DNA from: an uncultured Pantoea sp.
Lineage (GTDB): Bacteria; Pseudomonadota; Gammaproteobacteria; Enterobacterales; Enterobacteriaceae
DNA: 64,000 nt
Direction: 5' to 3'
NCBI GenBank assembly: GCA_913778495.1
Contig: CAJYVD010000026.1
Coordinates: 50,045 to 114,044 of the forward strand
Part shown: positions 8,456-18,550 of the stretch, piece after piece
How the letters are laid out: the number at the start of each line of letters is the position of its first letter
Position numbering within the stretch: position 1 is the stretch's first letter
Position numbers and translations under genes: made by a program
The notes under the pieces: generated by a model
What the model was told of the DNA's origin: nothing
The model's database searches: none
The model's input: the letters and a program-made list of their open reading frames with translations, nothing else

Positions 8456-9376
8456 ATGAAGTTTTCTACACTGTTTTCGCTGGTCATCGCGCTGTATCTT
8501 CCTGCTGCTTTTGCCAATCAGGAAATTCCGATCTGGCCAAAAGAAAATACCGGTAATAATAAATTCGTTAATTTTAGTAAGCGCCCGAATAATAACAATC
8601 GCGCGGTTACAAATGTTAATAATCCCGAAATGATTTATGTGCCTGCCGGTAAAAAAAATAATCACTCCGCCGTGCTTATCATTCCAGGTGGCGGGTTTTC
8701 TTATATTATGCAGGACGCTGAAGGGCTGGACGTGGCGCAGCAGCTGAGCCAAAAAGGCTATGCCTCTTTTGTCCTGCTTTACCGTATGCCGCACGGCGGC
8801 ACCGAGGAGAATCGCACCCACGCCTTTGCCGACGTGCAGCGCGCGATGCGTCTGATCCGCGGTAACGCTGCGCAGTACCATATCGCGCCCAATCAAATTG
8901 GGGTGATGGGCTTCTCTGCGGGCGCGTATCTCGCCGCCAACCTGAGCAACGATCCTAACGCCGCCAACTATCCCGCCGCCGATGCGCAGGACAGCGTCTC
9001 TGCCCGACCCGATTTCAGCGCGCTGATTTATCCGGTGCTGTCGTTGAAACCGGGCATTACCCACGTCGGCACGCGCACGGCGATGTTTGGCAAAGACGTC
9101 AGCCCCGATACCATCGCGCGCTATTCGCAGGAAGATCGCGTCAGCCCCACTACGCCGCCGACGTTTCTCGCGCAGGCGCTGAACGACCGCACCGCTTCAC
9201 CGCAAAACACCCTTGATATGTTTGCCGCGCTGCGTAAGAACAACGTTGACGTGGAGATGCACCTGTTCCAGCAGGGTGGACACGGCTTTGGCACGGCGCA
9301 GAATAAAAACATCCCAGCGCGTAACTGGATCACCCTGTTTAGTGACTGGCAGGCGAATGTGGCGCAGAAGAAGTGA
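8456..9376 (+). CDS. Secreted alpha/beta-hydrolase (esterase/acetylesterase-like)
   Basis: Predicted exported carboxylesterase of 306 residues. A signal peptide (residues 1-20, cleaving after AFA) precedes an alpha/beta-hydrolase domain. The oxyanion segment IPGGGFSY (76-83) is followed by nucleophile elbow GFSAG with Ser154, a likely acid Asp244 (ALNDRTAS) and His276 (QGGHGFG), which together form a plausible catalytic triad. The pattern is that of the hormone-sensitive-lipase/BD-FAE group, which removes acyl or acetyl groups from sugars. It is divergent from the EpsG-like gene, with a 260-bp AT-rich region between. With the acyltransferase it could form an acylation/deacylation set for one polysaccharide; that link is inference. 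Confidence 0.8.
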   Translation: MKFSTLFSLVIALYLPAAFANQEIPIWPKENTGNNKFVNFSKRPNNNNRAVTNVNNPEMIYVPAGKKNNHSAVLIIPGGGFSYIMQDAEGLDVAQQLSQKGYASFVLLYRMPHGGTEENRTHAFADVQRAMRLIRGNAAQYHIAPNQIGVMGFSAGAYLAANLSNDPNAANYPAADAQDSVSARPDFSALIYPVLSLKPGITHVGTRTAMFGKDVSPDTIARYSQEDRVSPTTPPTFLAQALNDRTASPQNTLDMFAALRKNNVDVEMHLFQQGGHGFGTAQNKNIPARNWITLFSDWQANVAQKK

Positions 9377-9683
9377 GGTAAGGGGCGTCTGATCGGGTGA
9401 TCAGGGTTGTTTTACATGCCTATAGCAACGAAGCTGCTTGCAATCCGGCCCGTCAAGAGAGGAGCCGGATAAGTATGACTGTGGTCGTATCCTGTCAAAT
9501 AGTTGAAAAACAACTGCGTCAGCGCGTACAGCAGATTTATGCGAGTTAGCGTTATGAGAGATGACCGGCGGGCACGTCCTCATTAAAGCGGCGCAAACGG
9601 AGAATAAATTTTTATCACTGCTCGTTGAAATATCCCCACGGTGGGGATAGATTATTGCGCTACTGAGGACAGGGAGCGAGTCC
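9377..9683. other. Intergenic region between esterase and toxin-antitoxin pair
   Basis: A 307-base gap without a convincing gene. The only clear structure is the palindromic operator at its right end (listed separately). An open frame on the minus strand across 9401-9685 lacks a ribosome site and any recognisable domain. Confidence 0.6.
9631..9649. promoter_or_regulatory. Palindromic operator of the HigBA-type pair
   Basis: TATCCCCACGGTGGGGATA is a perfect inverted repeat with 9-base arms around one central base, 35 bp before the toxin start. Position and symmetry fit the autoregulatory site bound by the XRE antitoxin. The proposal rests on location and palindromy. Confidence 0.75.
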
Positions 9684-10028
9684 ATGTACGCAACGTTTAT
9701 TGAGCTTTCCAGCTTTCAAAAATACCGGGCAGACTACCTTAACGATGAGCAGTACAGACTGTTTCAGGCCATGTTGCTGGGCGCCCCTGAAAAGGGCGAC
9801 GTCATTCCCGATACCGGGGGACTTCGAAAAGTCCGTTTCAGAGATGAGCGGCGTAACAAGGGCACGCGCGGCGGGATAAGAATTATCTATTACTGGACGA
9901 GTGAAAAAGACCAGTTCATCCTGTTTACTATCTACGATAAAGATCAATGCGACGACCTCACTAAACAGCAACGTGACGCTCTGGCGGCGGCACTGAACGA
10001 GATCAAAAAGAGGCTGAGAGATGACTGA
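9684..10028 (+). CDS. HigB/RelE-superfamily toxin
   Basis: A 114-residue type II toxin of the HigB-2/RelE-like group, predicted to be a ribosome-dependent mRNA interferase. The diagnostic segment is GLRKVRFRDERRNKGTRGGIRIIYYW (about residues 50-76), followed by a beta-rich FILFTIYDKDQCDDLTKQQ stretch. The toxin precedes the antitoxin, the usual higBA order, and the two overlap by 8 bases. A palindromic operator sits upstream. The start is ATG 9684 after an AGGACAGGGAG ribosome site. Specific cleavage sites cannot be read from sequence. Confidence 0.85.
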   Translation: MYATFIELSSFQKYRADYLNDEQYRLFQAMLLGAPEKGDVIPDTGGLRKVRFRDERRNKGTRGGIRIIYYWTSEKDQFILFTIYDKDQCDDLTKQQRDALAAALNEIKKRLRDD

Positions 10029-10335
10029 ACGCGACATTTTCAGTGAACTGATGACGGGTATGCAGGAACTGAAAGATCATCAGGATGGAAAAATCACGCT
10101 CAAAACTTATAAAGTTAGCAAGCGTGAGCCTATGACCATTGCGCCGCAAGAATTGCGCGACGTGCGTGAAAAACTCAACTTGTCACAGGCCGTTTTTGCG
10201 CACTATCTCCACACTGGCGAAACCACCTATCAGAACTGGGAGCAGGGGCGAGCCAAACCTAACGCTCAGGCCGTACTGCTGATCCGTATGGTGCAGCAGA
10301 ACCCGGAAACCCTTCACACTCTCGCGCAACTCTAA
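10021..10335 (+). CDS. HigA-type XRE antitoxin
   Basis: A 104-residue antitoxin with a C-terminal helix-turn-helix (about residues 48-80, ELRDVREKLNLSQAVFAHYLHTGETTYQNWEQGRAKP). The N-terminal 40 residues are polar and probably neutralise the toxin. It overlaps the toxin by 8 bases, which couples translation. It is expected to repress the pair through the palindrome at 9631-9649. No terminator is obvious in the 114 bp before xylR, which converges on it. Confidence 0.88.
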   Translation: MTERDIFSELMTGMQELKDHQDGKITLKTYKVSKREPMTIAPQELRDVREKLNLSQAVFAHYLHTGETTYQNWEQGRAKPNAQAVLLIRMVQQNPETLHTLAQL

Positions 10336-10449
10336 AGCGCGCGGCGCTGCAATTCCCTTAGCGGCGCTGAATGGCGCGATGGTTACAGGCTCAATGCGAA
10401 ATGAGCATGGGCCTGCCCCCTTTAATGCCGTTCCGCCGCGTTAACGTTT

Positions 10450-11628
10450 TTACACCCCGTTGCCCACGTGATCGCGTCGGTACTCTTTCGGCGTGGTGGC
10501 ATAGCTTTTCTTGAATACCGAATAGAAATATTGCAGCGACGGGTAGCCGCACATCTGCGAAATCTCGTTGATGTTCAGCGACGAGGACGCCAGCAGCTCG
10601 CGCGCTTTCTCCAGCTTCTCGCGGTGGATCATCGCGTGAATGGTGTCGCCGGTTTCATCGCGGAAGCGCTTTTCCAGGTTGGAGCGCGACAGGCCGATGG
10701 CGTCCAGCACCTGCTCGACTTTAATGCCTTTACAGGCGTTAAAGCGGATGTAGTGCATCGCCTGAATCACCGCCGGATCGCGCAGCGAGCGGAAATCGGT
10801 GGAGCGGCGTTCAATCACTTTGACCGGCGGCACCAGCACGCGCTGCAACGGCAGCGCAGGCGTGTGCAGCAGACGGTGCAGCAGTTTGGCCGCCTGATAA
10901 CCCATCTGCCGCGTGCCTTGCGCCACCGAGGAGAGCGCCACGCGCGACAGGTAGCGCGTCAACTCTTCATTATCGATACCGATCACCGCCAGCTTTTCCG
11001 GCACCGGAATTTTCAGGTATTCGCAGGCCTGCAGCAGGTGACGGGCACGCGCGTCGGTCACGGCGATAATGCCGGTTTGCGGCGGCAGCGTTTGCAGCCA
11101 GTCCGCCAGGCGGTTCTGGGCGTGCTGCCAGTTTTCCGGCGCGGTTTCCATGCCCTGATAGACTACGCCCTGATAGCGTTCGCGCCGCACCAGCTCGCGA
11201 AACGCCTGCTCGCGCTCCTGCGCCCAGCGCTTGCCGCTGGCGGCGGGCAGGCCATAAAAAGCGAAGCGATGGATACCTTTCTCTTTCAGGTGCAGAAAGG
11301 CGCTCTCCACCAGCGCGGTGTTGTCGGTGGCGATGTAGTGCACCGCCGGATAATGCTGTGGCTGGTGATAAGATCCGCCGACGCCAACGATCGGCACGCG
11401 GACATTGGCCAACAGCGATTCAATCTCCGGATCGTCGTAGTCGGCGATCACGCCGTCGCCCAGCCACTCGCGGATGTTGTCGACGCGGCAGCGAAAATCC
11501 TCCTCGATAAAAATATCCCAGTCGGTTTGCGACGCCTGCAAATACTCGCCGACGCCTTCCACCACCTGACGGTCATACACTTTGTTGGCATTAAACAGCA
11601 GGGTAATGCGATAACGTTTCTCATGCAT
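10450..11628 (-). CDS. xylR: Xylose operon activator XylR
   Basis: D-xylose-responsive activator of xylAB and xylFGH. It has 392 residues, the same length as E. coli XylR. A LacI/periplasmic-binding-protein-like sensor domain (residues ~1-280; YDRQVVEGVGEYLQASQTDW, VGVGGSYHQ) is fused to a C-terminal AraC-type DNA-binding domain (from about 285). The latter has two helix-turn-helix units, the second being INEISQMCGYPSLQYFYSVF. It is the last gene of the xylFGHR string, 93 bp after xylH; in E. coli xylR has its own weak promoter as well. The C-terminus converges on the toxin-antitoxin pair. Confidence 0.97.
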   Translation of the reverse strand: MHEKRYRITLLFNANKVYDRQVVEGVGEYLQASQTDWDIFIEEDFRCRVDNIREWLGDGVIADYDDPEIESLLANVRVPIVGVGGSYHQPQHYPAVHYIATDNTALVESAFLHLKEKGIHRFAFYGLPAASGKRWAQEREQAFRELVRRERYQGVVYQGMETAPENWQHAQNRLADWLQTLPPQTGIIAVTDARARHLLQACEYLKIPVPEKLAVIGIDNEELTRYLSRVALSSVAQGTRQMGYQAAKLLHRLLHTPALPLQRVLVPPVKVIERRSTDFRSLRDPAVIQAMHYIRFNACKGIKVEQVLDAIGLSRSNLEKRFRDETGDTIHAMIHREKLEKARELLASSSLNINEISQMCGYPSLQYFYSVFKKSYATTPKEYRRDHVGNGV

Positions 11629-11721
11629 GATGGCGCTTTCCTCTCAACCCACTGCGCCATGGATAGCACGCGCGCGGCGACAGCAGAAATGGTTCACGCC
11701 ACAGTGTGATCGCTCCCGCGA

Positions 11722-12912
11722 TTACACCCGACGGCGCGTCGCGGTATCCATCCATACCGCCAGCAGCAAAATGGCCCCTTTCACGATGTACTGCCAGAAG
11801 GTGGGCACATCCATCATGCTCATACCGTTATCCAGCGAGGCCATGATAAACGCGCCCATCACTGCGCCCGCCACGGTGCCGACGCCGCCCGCCAGGCTGG
11901 TGCCACCGATCACACAGGCGGCAATCGCATCCAGTTCGGCAATGTTCCCGGCAGAGGGCGAACCGGCGCCGAGGCGGGAGCTGAGAATCAGCCCGGCAAT
12001 CGCCACCATCACACCGTTGATAGCAAACACCGCCAGCTTGGTACGCGCCACGTTGATACCGGAAAGTCGCGCGGCGTCGATGTTACCGCCGATAGCGTAA
12101 ATGCGGCGGCCAAACGCGGTGCGCGTCGCCATAAACATGCCGGCCAGCAGCAGCAGCGCCAGCAGCAGCACCGGCGTCGGCACGCCGCGATAATCATTCA
12201 GCAACCAGATAGCACCCAGCACCAGAATCGCGGTGATCGCCTGACGCGCCACCGCGCCGCTGGCGGCGTTCTGCTGCAGGCCAAGCTGCTGACGGCGCAG
12301 CCGCAGCCGCCACTGCCACAGCATAAACAGCGCCAGGCCGGCGATGCCGAAGCCAAAGCCGACGCCGCCCGGTAAGTAACTCTGGCCAATCTCCGACATA
12401 GCTGGACTGGTCGGCGCCACCGTGGTGCCGTCGGTGATACCCACTAAAATGCCGCGAAACGCCAGCATGCCCGCGAGCGTCACGATAAACGACGGGACTT
12501 TGCGGTACGCCACCCACCAGCCGTTCCAGGTACCCAGCAGCAGACCCAGCAGCAGCGTCACCGCAATGGTCAGCGGCAGCGGCCAGCCGAGCCACACGTC
12601 AAAGATCGCCGCCACGCCGCCCAGCAGCCCCATCATGGAGCCGACAGAAAGATCGATTTCGGCGGAGATAATCACAAACACCATACCGACCGCCAGAATG
12701 CCGGTGATGGCGGTCTGGCGCAGCAGGTTCGAGACGTTGCGCGGGCTGAGCCAGGCGCCGTCGGTGGTCCAGCTAAAGAACAGGGCGATCAGCACAATGG
12801 CGCCGAGCATCACCAGCACCTGTAAATTAAAACGGGAAAGGTGGCCCGGTGTGGGTTTGCGCGGCGTGCCGGGCACGCTTTGGGTGCGCTCAGTTTTAAG
12901 CATGTTGTTCAC
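11722..12912 (-). CDS. xylH: D-xylose ABC transporter permease XylH
   Basis: Inner-membrane permease of the high-affinity xylose importer XylFGH. It has 396 residues with about ten helices and the BPD_transp_2 fold. The region [27 protein letters not shown] (about 310-336) is a hallmark of sugar permeases of this family. The first ~35 residues are hydrophilic and cytoplasmic, as in E. coli XylH. The start overlaps the xylG end by 17 bases, indicating coupled translation. Confidence 0.96.
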   Translation of the reverse strand: MNNMLKTERTQSVPGTPRKPTPGHLSRFNLQVLVMLGAIVLIALFFSWTTDGAWLSPRNVSNLLRQTAITGILAVGMVFVIISAEIDLSVGSMMGLLGGVAAIFDVWLGWPLPLTIAVTLLLGLLLGTWNGWWVAYRKVPSFIVTLAGMLAFRGILVGITDGTTVAPTSPAMSEIGQSYLPGGVGFGFGIAGLALFMLWQWRLRLRRQQLGLQQNAASGAVARQAITAILVLGAIWLLNDYRGVPTPVLLLALLLLAGMFMATRTAFGRRIYAIGGNIDAARLSGINVARTKLAVFAINGVMVAIAGLILSSRLGAGSPSAGNIAELDAIAACVIGGTSLAGGVGTVAGAVMGAFIMASLDNGMSMMDVPTFWQYIVKGAILLLAVWMDTATRRRV

Positions 12913-14419
12913 TCCGCAGGGCAGCTTCCATCACCTGCTCCTGAGTCAGGTTGTTGTTGATCAGGTCGGCTTTGATCCGCCCTTCGTGCATCACCAAAAC
13001 GCGATCGCTCAAGCCCAGCACTTCCGGCAGCTCAGAGGAGATCACAATCACCGCGATGCCCTGCTGCACCAGCGCGTTGATCAGCAGGTAAATCTCCTGG
13101 CGGGCACCCACGTCGATCCCGCGAGTAGGTTCGTCCAGAATCAAGATTTGCGGATTCAGCATCAGGCACTTCGCCAGAATCGCTTTTTGCTGATTCCCCC
13201 CGCTCAGGCGACCAATCGCCAGATCGGGCGAGGAGGTTTTCACGCGCAGACGGCGAAGGGCGTCGTTGATTGCCTGCTCTTCGGCGGCTTCATTAAGCGT
13301 CAGGCCGCGTTCACAAAACTGATCCAGCGCCGCCAGCGTGATGTTTTTTCCCACGCCCATCAGCGGCACGATGCCATCTTTTTTGCGATCTTCCGGCACC
13401 ATGGCGATGCCGTGCGCGATGGCGTCACGACAGTCGCGAAGGCTAATTACCTCGCCATTCAGACGGATCTCGCCCTCCCATCGGCCAGGCCACACGCCGA
13501 ACAGACACTGGACCGTTTCGGTGCGCCCCGCGCCCACCAGCCCCGCGATCCCTAATATTTCACCGCGTTTCAGGCTGAACGAAATGTTATCCACGCGCCG
13601 AATATGGCGGTTAACCGGATGCCACGCCGTCAGATTGTTGACCTGCAACAGCGTGTCGCCGATGTCGTGCGGGGTGTGCGGATAGAGCGCGGTGAGTTCG
13701 CGCCCGACCATCATGGTGATGATGTCATCCTCGCTCAGGCCAGCCGCCGGGCGCGTGGCGATATGCTGCCCGTCGCGGATCACGCAGACGGTGTCCGAAA
13801 TGGCTTTCACCTCATTGAGCTTGTGCGAAATATAAATACAGGCGATGCCGTGGTCGCGCAGGTTATTGATGATGCTCAACAGCACCTGGGTCTCCTGCTC
13901 GGTGAGCGAGGAGGTGGGCTCATCCAGGATCAGCAGGCGCACCTGTTTATTCAGCGCGCGCGCAATCTCCACCAGCTGCTGCTGGCCAAGCCCCAGTTCA
14001 CCCACTTTGGCGTGCGGGCTGACGTCCAGCTTCACGCGCGCCAGTAGCTGCTGACAGCGCAGCGTCATGGTTTCATCATCCACCAGGCCAAAGCGGCCCA
14101 GCTCGGCGCCGAGAAAAATGTTCTCCATCACCGTCAGCTGGCGCACCAGCGCCAGCTCCTGGTGAATAATCACAATGCCTTTGCGCTCGGTATCGCGAAT
14201 GGTTTGCGCCTGAATGCGATCGCCAGCAAAGTGGATCTCGCCGTCGAATTCATTGTGCGGGTAGAGCCCGCACAAAATTTTCATTAGCGTGGATTTGCCC
14301 GAGCCATTTTCACCGCACAGCGACATCACTTCGCCCGCTTCAAGCTGCAAGCTGACGTTATCGACAGCCGTTACCGCGCCAAAGCGCTTGGTGATGTGGT
14401 TCATTTCCAGCAGCATCAC
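12896..14419 (-). CDS. xylG: D-xylose ABC transporter ATPase XylG
   Basis: Double-domain sugar ABC ATPase powering xylose import, 507 residues against about 513 in E. coli. The first domain has Walker [10 protein letters not shown] (near residue 35), signature [15 protein letters not shown] and Walker [12 protein letters not shown]. The second domain has a degenerate P-loop (GLVGAGRTE), LSGGNQQKA and [12 protein letters not shown]. This asymmetry is normal for the RbsA/XylG class. It lies 21 bp after xylF and overlaps xylH. Confidence 0.97.
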   Translation of the reverse strand: MMLLEMNHITKRFGAVTAVDNVSLQLEAGEVMSLCGENGSGKSTLMKILCGLYPHNEFDGEIHFAGDRIQAQTIRDTERKGIVIIHQELALVRQLTVMENIFLGAELGRFGLVDDETMTLRCQQLLARVKLDVSPHAKVGELGLGQQQLVEIARALNKQVRLLILDEPTSSLTEQETQVLLSIINNLRDHGIACIYISHKLNEVKAISDTVCVIRDGQHIATRPAAGLSEDDIITMMVGRELTALYPHTPHDIGDTLLQVNNLTAWHPVNRHIRRVDNISFSLKRGEILGIAGLVGAGRTETVQCLFGVWPGRWEGEIRLNGEVISLRDCRDAIAHGIAMVPEDRKKDGIVPLMGVGKNITLAALDQFCERGLTLNEAAEEQAINDALRRLRVKTSSPDLAIGRLSGGNQQKAILAKCLMLNPQILILDEPTRGIDVGARQEIYLLINALVQQGIAVIVISSELPEVLGLSDRVLVMHEGRIKADLINNNLTQEQVMEAALRSEQHA

Positions 14420-14440
14420 TGTTCCCCTTGCGCCGGGCGC

Positions 14441-15433
14441 TTAGAGCTCGCTCTTTTTATGGAAACCGTCTTTCACCACGGTGCTTTCAATGTTGTCTTT
14501 GTTGACCGGAATCGGCGTCAGCAGGCGTGAGGGCACCTCTTTCAAACCATTGTTGAGTTTGCCGTTGCTGGCAGGGGTTTGGTTGTTGCCCAGCTCTACC
14601 GCAATTTTTGCCGCCTCGGTGGCGAGTTCGGTGATCGGTTTGTAGACCGTCATAGTTTGCGTGCCGTTCATGATGCGCTTGATGGCTGCGAGGTCGGCGT
14701 CCTGACCGGAAATCGCCACTTTGCCCGCCAGCCCTTGGGCACTCAGCGCCTGAATCGCGCCGCCCGCCGTGGCGTCGTTGGAAGCCACCACCGCATCAAT
14801 GTGGTTTTTATTGGCAGTTAGCGCATTTTCCATGATTTTCAGCGCATTTTCCGGCAGCCAGGCGTCAACCCACTGATCGCCTACCACCTTGATGCTGCCG
14901 TTGTCGATGTAAGGTTTAAGCACTTTCATCTGGCCCTCGCGGAACAGGCGGGCGTTGTTATCTACCGGCGAGCCGCCCATCAGAAAATAGTTGCCTTTCG
15001 GCACTTGCTTCACCAGGCTTTCGGCCTGCAGTTCGCCCACTTTTTCATTATCAAATGAGATATAGAAATCGATATCCGCGTTATTAATCATGCGGTCATA
15101 GGCCAGCACTTTAATTCCTTCGCGCTTGGCTTCCGCCACCACATTACTTAATACCTGGCCGTTATAGGGAATGATCACCAGCACATCGACGCCGCGGTTA
15201 ATCATATTTTCAATTTGCGACATTTGTGTTTCTTCATTGCCGTTCGCAGACTGCACAAACACGCTGGCGCCCAATTTTTCAGCCTGTTTGACAAAAATAT
15301 CGCGATCTTTCTGCCAGCGCTCCAGGCGCAAATCGTCAATCGCCATGCCGATCTTAATGTCTTTTGCTGCGCCCGCTTGGCTGAACAGCGCCAGCGCCGC
15401 ACAGACCGCTAACAGCGTGGTTTTCATTTTCAT
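14441..15433 (-). CDS. xylF: D-xylose-binding periplasmic protein XylF
   Basis: Periplasmic xylose receptor for XylGH. From ATG 15433 the product has 330 residues, exactly the E. coli length, and the first 23 residues form a signal peptide (MKMKTTLLAVCAALALFSQA...). An upstream in-frame ATG at 15466 exists, but an AGGA ribosome site lies 8 bases before 15433, so the inner start is preferred. Highly conserved stretches include IGMAIDDLRLERWQKDRDIF, QSANGNEETQMSQIENMINR and VASNDATAGGAIQALS. First gene of xylFGHR, divergent from xylA. Confidence 0.97.
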   Translation of the reverse strand: MKMKTTLLAVCAALALFSQAGAAKDIKIGMAIDDLRLERWQKDRDIFVKQAEKLGASVFVQSANGNEETQMSQIENMINRGVDVLVIIPYNGQVLSNVVAEAKREGIKVLAYDRMINNADIDFYISFDNEKVGELQAESLVKQVPKGNYFLMGGSPVDNNARLFREGQMKVLKPYIDNGSIKVVGDQWVDAWLPENALKIMENALTANKNHIDAVVASNDATAGGAIQALSAQGLAGKVAISGQDADLAAIKRIMNGTQTMTVYKPITELATEAAKIAVELGNNQTPASNGKLNNGLKEVPSRLLTPIPVNKDNIESTVVKDGFHKKSEL

Positions 15434-15727
15434 CATGGTCATCCTGTAGGGGGAGGTTATTGTCATTTACCAGTACGAACCAGGCGGATGAATTGTTGCC
15501 CTGAGTTTCCGGCAACATCAATTACTGATTTTTATCCTGCTATTACGTTTTTTTGTTTATTTCCTGTTTTATGAGCGCGATCGAAATTCGCCGTTTTTTG
15601 CGAGGCAGAGCACAATTAATAATTATCTTAATTTGAGTGTGAAATATCATAATTGAGCCGGCCTCGGCCTCCTTAGCAAAATAGCGCCATCGGCTGACCA
15701 TTCCGGTCTCACGCTAAGGAGCGAAAC
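15434..15727. promoter_or_regulatory. Divergent xylF-xylA control region
   Basis: The 294-base region separates xylFGHR from xylAB and must hold both promoters and the XylR sites, as in E. coli. AT-rich tracts occur around 15530-15560 and 15615-15655. A TGTGA half-site at 15638-15642 could belong to a CRP site, but its partner half is poor. I cannot define exact XylR boxes by eye. The xylA ribosome site is AAGGAG just before 15728. Confidence 0.6.
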
Positions 15728-17050
15728 ATGCACGCTTATTTCGATCAGATCGATCGCGTTCACTATGAAGGCCCCACCTCGACCAATCCGCTGGCGTTTC
15801 GCCACTACAATCCTGACGAAGTGATCCTCGGCAAGACCATGGCGCAGCATCTGCGCTTCGCGGCGTGCTACTGGCACACCTTCTGCTGGACCGGCGCGGA
15901 CATGTTCGGCGTGGGCGCGTTTGATCGCCCGTGGCAGAAGAGCGGGGACGCGCTAGCGCTGGCCAAACTCAAAGCCGACGTCGCCTTCGAGTTTTTCCAC
16001 AAGCTCAACGTGCCCTATTACTGCTTCCACGACGTGGACGTCGCGCCAGAAGGCGATTCCCTGCGCAGCTACCGCGAAAATTTCGCGGTAATGACCGATA
16101 AGTTGCTGGAAAAACAGCAGGAAACCGGCGTGAAGCTGCTGTGGGGCACGGCCAACTGCTTCACCCATCCGCGCTACGGCGCGGGCGCGGCCACCAATCC
16201 CGATCCGGAAATCTTCGCCTGGGCCGCCAGCCAGGTCTGCAGCGCCATGCAGGCCACCAAAACGCTGGGCGGTGAAAACTATGTGCTGTGGGGCGGCCGT
16301 GAAGGCTATGAAACGCTGCTGAACACCGACTTACGTCAGGAGCGCGAGCAGATTGGGCGCTTCATGCAGATGGTGGTTGAGCACAAGCATAAAATCGGCT
16401 TCCAGGGCATGCTGCTGATCGAGCCGAAGCCGCAGGAGCCGACCAAGCATCAGTACGATTACGATGTGGCGACGGTGTACGGCTTCCTGAAGCAGTTTGG
16501 CCTGGAAAAAGAGATCAAAGTGAACGTGGAAGCGAACCACGCCACGCTGGCAGGCCATTCATTCCATCACGAAATTGCCACCGCCATTGCGCTGGGCATT
16601 TTTGGATCGGTGGACGCCAACCGCGGTGACGCACAGTGCGGCTGGGATACCGATCAATTCCCGGTTAGCGTGGAAGAGAACGCGCTGGTGATGTACGAAA
16701 TTCTTAAAGCGGGCGGTTTTACCACCGGAGGCCTCAATTTCGATGCCAAAGTGCGGCGGCAGAGCACCGACAAATATGACCTGTTCCACGGCCACATCGG
16801 CGCGATGGATACCCTGGCGCTGTCGTTAAAAGTGGCGGCGCGCATGATCGGCGACGGCGAGTTGGATCGCCGCGTGGCGCAGCGCTACAGTGGCTGGAAC
16901 GGTGAGTTTGGTCAGCAAATTTTGAAAGGCGAGTTTTCCCTGGCGTCGCTGGCCGCGCATGCCGATCGGCAGCAGTTGAATCCGCAACATCGCAGCGGAC
17001 GCCAGGAGCAGCTGGAAAACCTGGTGAATCGCTACCTTTACGATTTCTAG
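15728..17050 (+). CDS. xylA: Xylose isomerase
   Basis: Converts D-xylose to D-xylulose in the cytoplasm using two divalent cations. It has 440 residues, the E. coli length. The catalytic histidine block [13 protein letters not shown] (about residues 97-109) and the metal-binding segments [31 protein letters not shown] and [18 protein letters not shown] are intact, as is [20 protein letters not shown]. First gene of xylAB, 18 bp before xylB. Expression is expected to need XylR plus xylose and CRP. Confidence 0.98.
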   Translation: MHAYFDQIDRVHYEGPTSTNPLAFRHYNPDEVILGKTMAQHLRFAACYWHTFCWTGADMFGVGAFDRPWQKSGDALALAKLKADVAFEFFHKLNVPYYCFHDVDVAPEGDSLRSYRENFAVMTDKLLEKQQETGVKLLWGTANCFTHPRYGAGAATNPDPEIFAWAASQVCSAMQATKTLGGENYVLWGGREGYETLLNTDLRQEREQIGRFMQMVVEHKHKIGFQGMLLIEPKPQEPTKHQYDYDVATVYGFLKQFGLEKEIKVNVEANHATLAGHSFHHEIATAIALGIFGSVDANRGDAQCGWDTDQFPVSVEENALVMYEILKAGGFTTGGLNFDAKVRRQSTDKYDLFHGHIGAMDTLALSLKVAARMIGDGELDRRVAQRYSGWNGEFGQQILKGEFSLASLAAHADRQQLNPQHRSGRQEQLENLVNRYLYDF

Positions 17051-17068
17051 TCTTATCAGGAGCAGAGC

Positions 17069-18511
17069 ATGGTTATCGGCATCGATCTGGGGACATCTGG
17101 CGTCAAAGTCGTCCTGCTGGACGCGCACGGGCAGGTCAGGGCGTCAGAAACGGCGCCGCTACAGGTAACGCGTCCGCATCCGCTGTGGAGTGAGCAGGAC
17201 CCGGAAAGCTGGTGGCAGGCCACCGATCGCGCCATGCAGGCGCTGGCGCAGCAGCACGATCTCAGCGCGGTGCAAGCCATTGGCCTGAGCGGACAGATGC
17301 ACGGCGCGACGCTGCTGGATGCGGACAATCACGTGCTACGCCCGGCAATATTGTGGAACGACGGGCGCAGCGCCGAACAGTGTCGGCAGCTGGAGCAGCG
17401 CGTGCCGGATGCCCGCCAGATCACCGGCAATTTAATGATGCCGGGTTTTACCGCGCCCAAGCTGCTGTGGGTGCAGCAGCACGAGCCGGCTATTTTTGCC
17501 CGCGTTGCTAAAGTGCTGCTGCCCAAAGACTATCTGCGCTGGCGCCTGAGCGGCGTGTTTGCCAGCGATATGTCCGACGCGGCGGGCACGGCGTGGCTGG
17601 ACGTGGCTCAGCGACGCTGGAGCGACGCCCTGCTCAGTGCCTGTGGGTTAACCCAGGCGCAGATGCCCGACCTGTATGAAGGCGACGCCATTACCGGCAC
17701 GCTGCGACCTGACATTGCCGCCCGTTGGCACATGCCCGCGGTGCCGCTGGTGGCTGGCGGGGGCGACAACGCGGCCGGCGCCGTGGGCGTGGGCATGGAG
17801 GCGCCGGGCCAGGCGATGCTGTCGCTCGGCACCTCGGGCGTCTATTTTGTGGTGAGCGACGGCTATCTCAGCAACCCGCAGCGGGCGGTGCACAGCTTCT
17901 GCCACGCGCTGCCGCAGCGCTGGCATTTGATGTCGGTGATGCTCAGCGCCGCCGCGTGCCTTGACTGGGCGGCGGCACTCACCGGCTGCGCGGACGTGCC
18001 GCAGCTGCTGGCGGAAGCGGAGCGGGCTGCCGACAGCGCGCCGCCGCTGTGGTTTCTGCCTTACCTCTCCGGCGAACGCACGCCGCACAACAATCCGCAG
18101 GCGAAAGGGGTGTTTTTTGGCTTCACGCATCAGCACGGCCGCCCGGAGCTGGCGCGTGCGGTGCTGGAAGGCGTGGGCTACGGGCTGGCGGAGGGCATGG
18201 ATGCGGTGCACGCCTGCGGCATCCAGCCTGAGAGCGTGATGCTGATTGGCGGCGGCGCGCGCAGCGCTTACTGGCGGCAGATGCTGGCTGACATCAGCGG
18301 GATGACGCTGGATTACCACCGCGGTGGAGAAGTGGGCCCCGCGCTGGGTGCGGCGAAGCTGGCACAGCGCGCGATCGAGCCCGGGGCGCAGTGGCCTATG
18401 CCCGAGCGGGTGCAGCGCCATCAGCCCGATACGGCACGACATCGGGCGTATCAGGCACACCGCGAGACGTTTTCTCGGCTCTACCAGCAGCTTGAGCCGC
18501 TGATGTCCTGA
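17069..18511 (+). CDS. xylB: Xylulokinase
   Basis: FGGY-family kinase phosphorylating D-xylulose to xylulose 5-phosphate, which feeds the pentose phosphate pathway. It has 480 residues, within a few of E. coli XylB (484). The N-terminal nucleotide-fold loop IGIDLGTSGVKVV is at residues 3-15, SGQMHGATLLD at about 76-86, and the C-terminal FGGY region GVGYGLAEGMDAVHACG ... IGGGARSAYWRQMLADI is complete. Second gene of xylAB. It converges on wecH with only 18 bp and a shared hairpin between. Confidence 0.97.
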   Translation: MVIGIDLGTSGVKVVLLDAHGQVRASETAPLQVTRPHPLWSEQDPESWWQATDRAMQALAQQHDLSAVQAIGLSGQMHGATLLDADNHVLRPAILWNDGRSAEQCRQLEQRVPDARQITGNLMMPGFTAPKLLWVQQHEPAIFARVAKVLLPKDYLRWRLSGVFASDMSDAAGTAWLDVAQRRWSDALLSACGLTQAQMPDLYEGDAITGTLRPDIAARWHMPAVPLVAGGGDNAAGAVGVGMEAPGQAMLSLGTSGVYFVVSDGYLSNPQRAVHSFCHALPQRWHLMSVMLSAAACLDWAAALTGCADVPQLLAEAERAADSAPPLWFLPYLSGERTPHNNPQAKGVFFGFTHQHGRPELARAVLEGVGYGLAEGMDAVHACGIQPESVMLIGGGARSAYWRQMLADISGMTLDYHRGGEVGPALGAAKLAQRAIEPGAQWPMPERVQRHQPDTARHRAYQAHRETFSRLYQQLEPLMS

Positions 18512-18524
18512 CCCGGACAAAGCA

Positions 18525-18550
18525 ACCCGTCAGCTCACGAACTGACGGGT
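18525..18550. terminator. Shared hairpin between convergent xylB and wecH
   Basis: Stem ACCCGTCAG (18525-18533) / CTGACGGGT (18542-18550) with an 8-base loop. It overlaps the wecH stop codon. On the minus strand it is followed by TTGCTTTG, a weak U-tract; on the plus strand no clear T-run follows. Probably a modest bidirectional terminator. Confidence 0.6.

Noticed and set aside
9401-9685. Minus-strand 94-codon frame before the toxin gene
   Set aside because: It covers the palindromic operator and toxin promoter, with no ribosome site or recognisable product.
15638-15653. Full CRP site in the xylF-xylA region
   Set aside because: Only the TGTGA half is good; the expected TCACA half is not present at N6 spacing.
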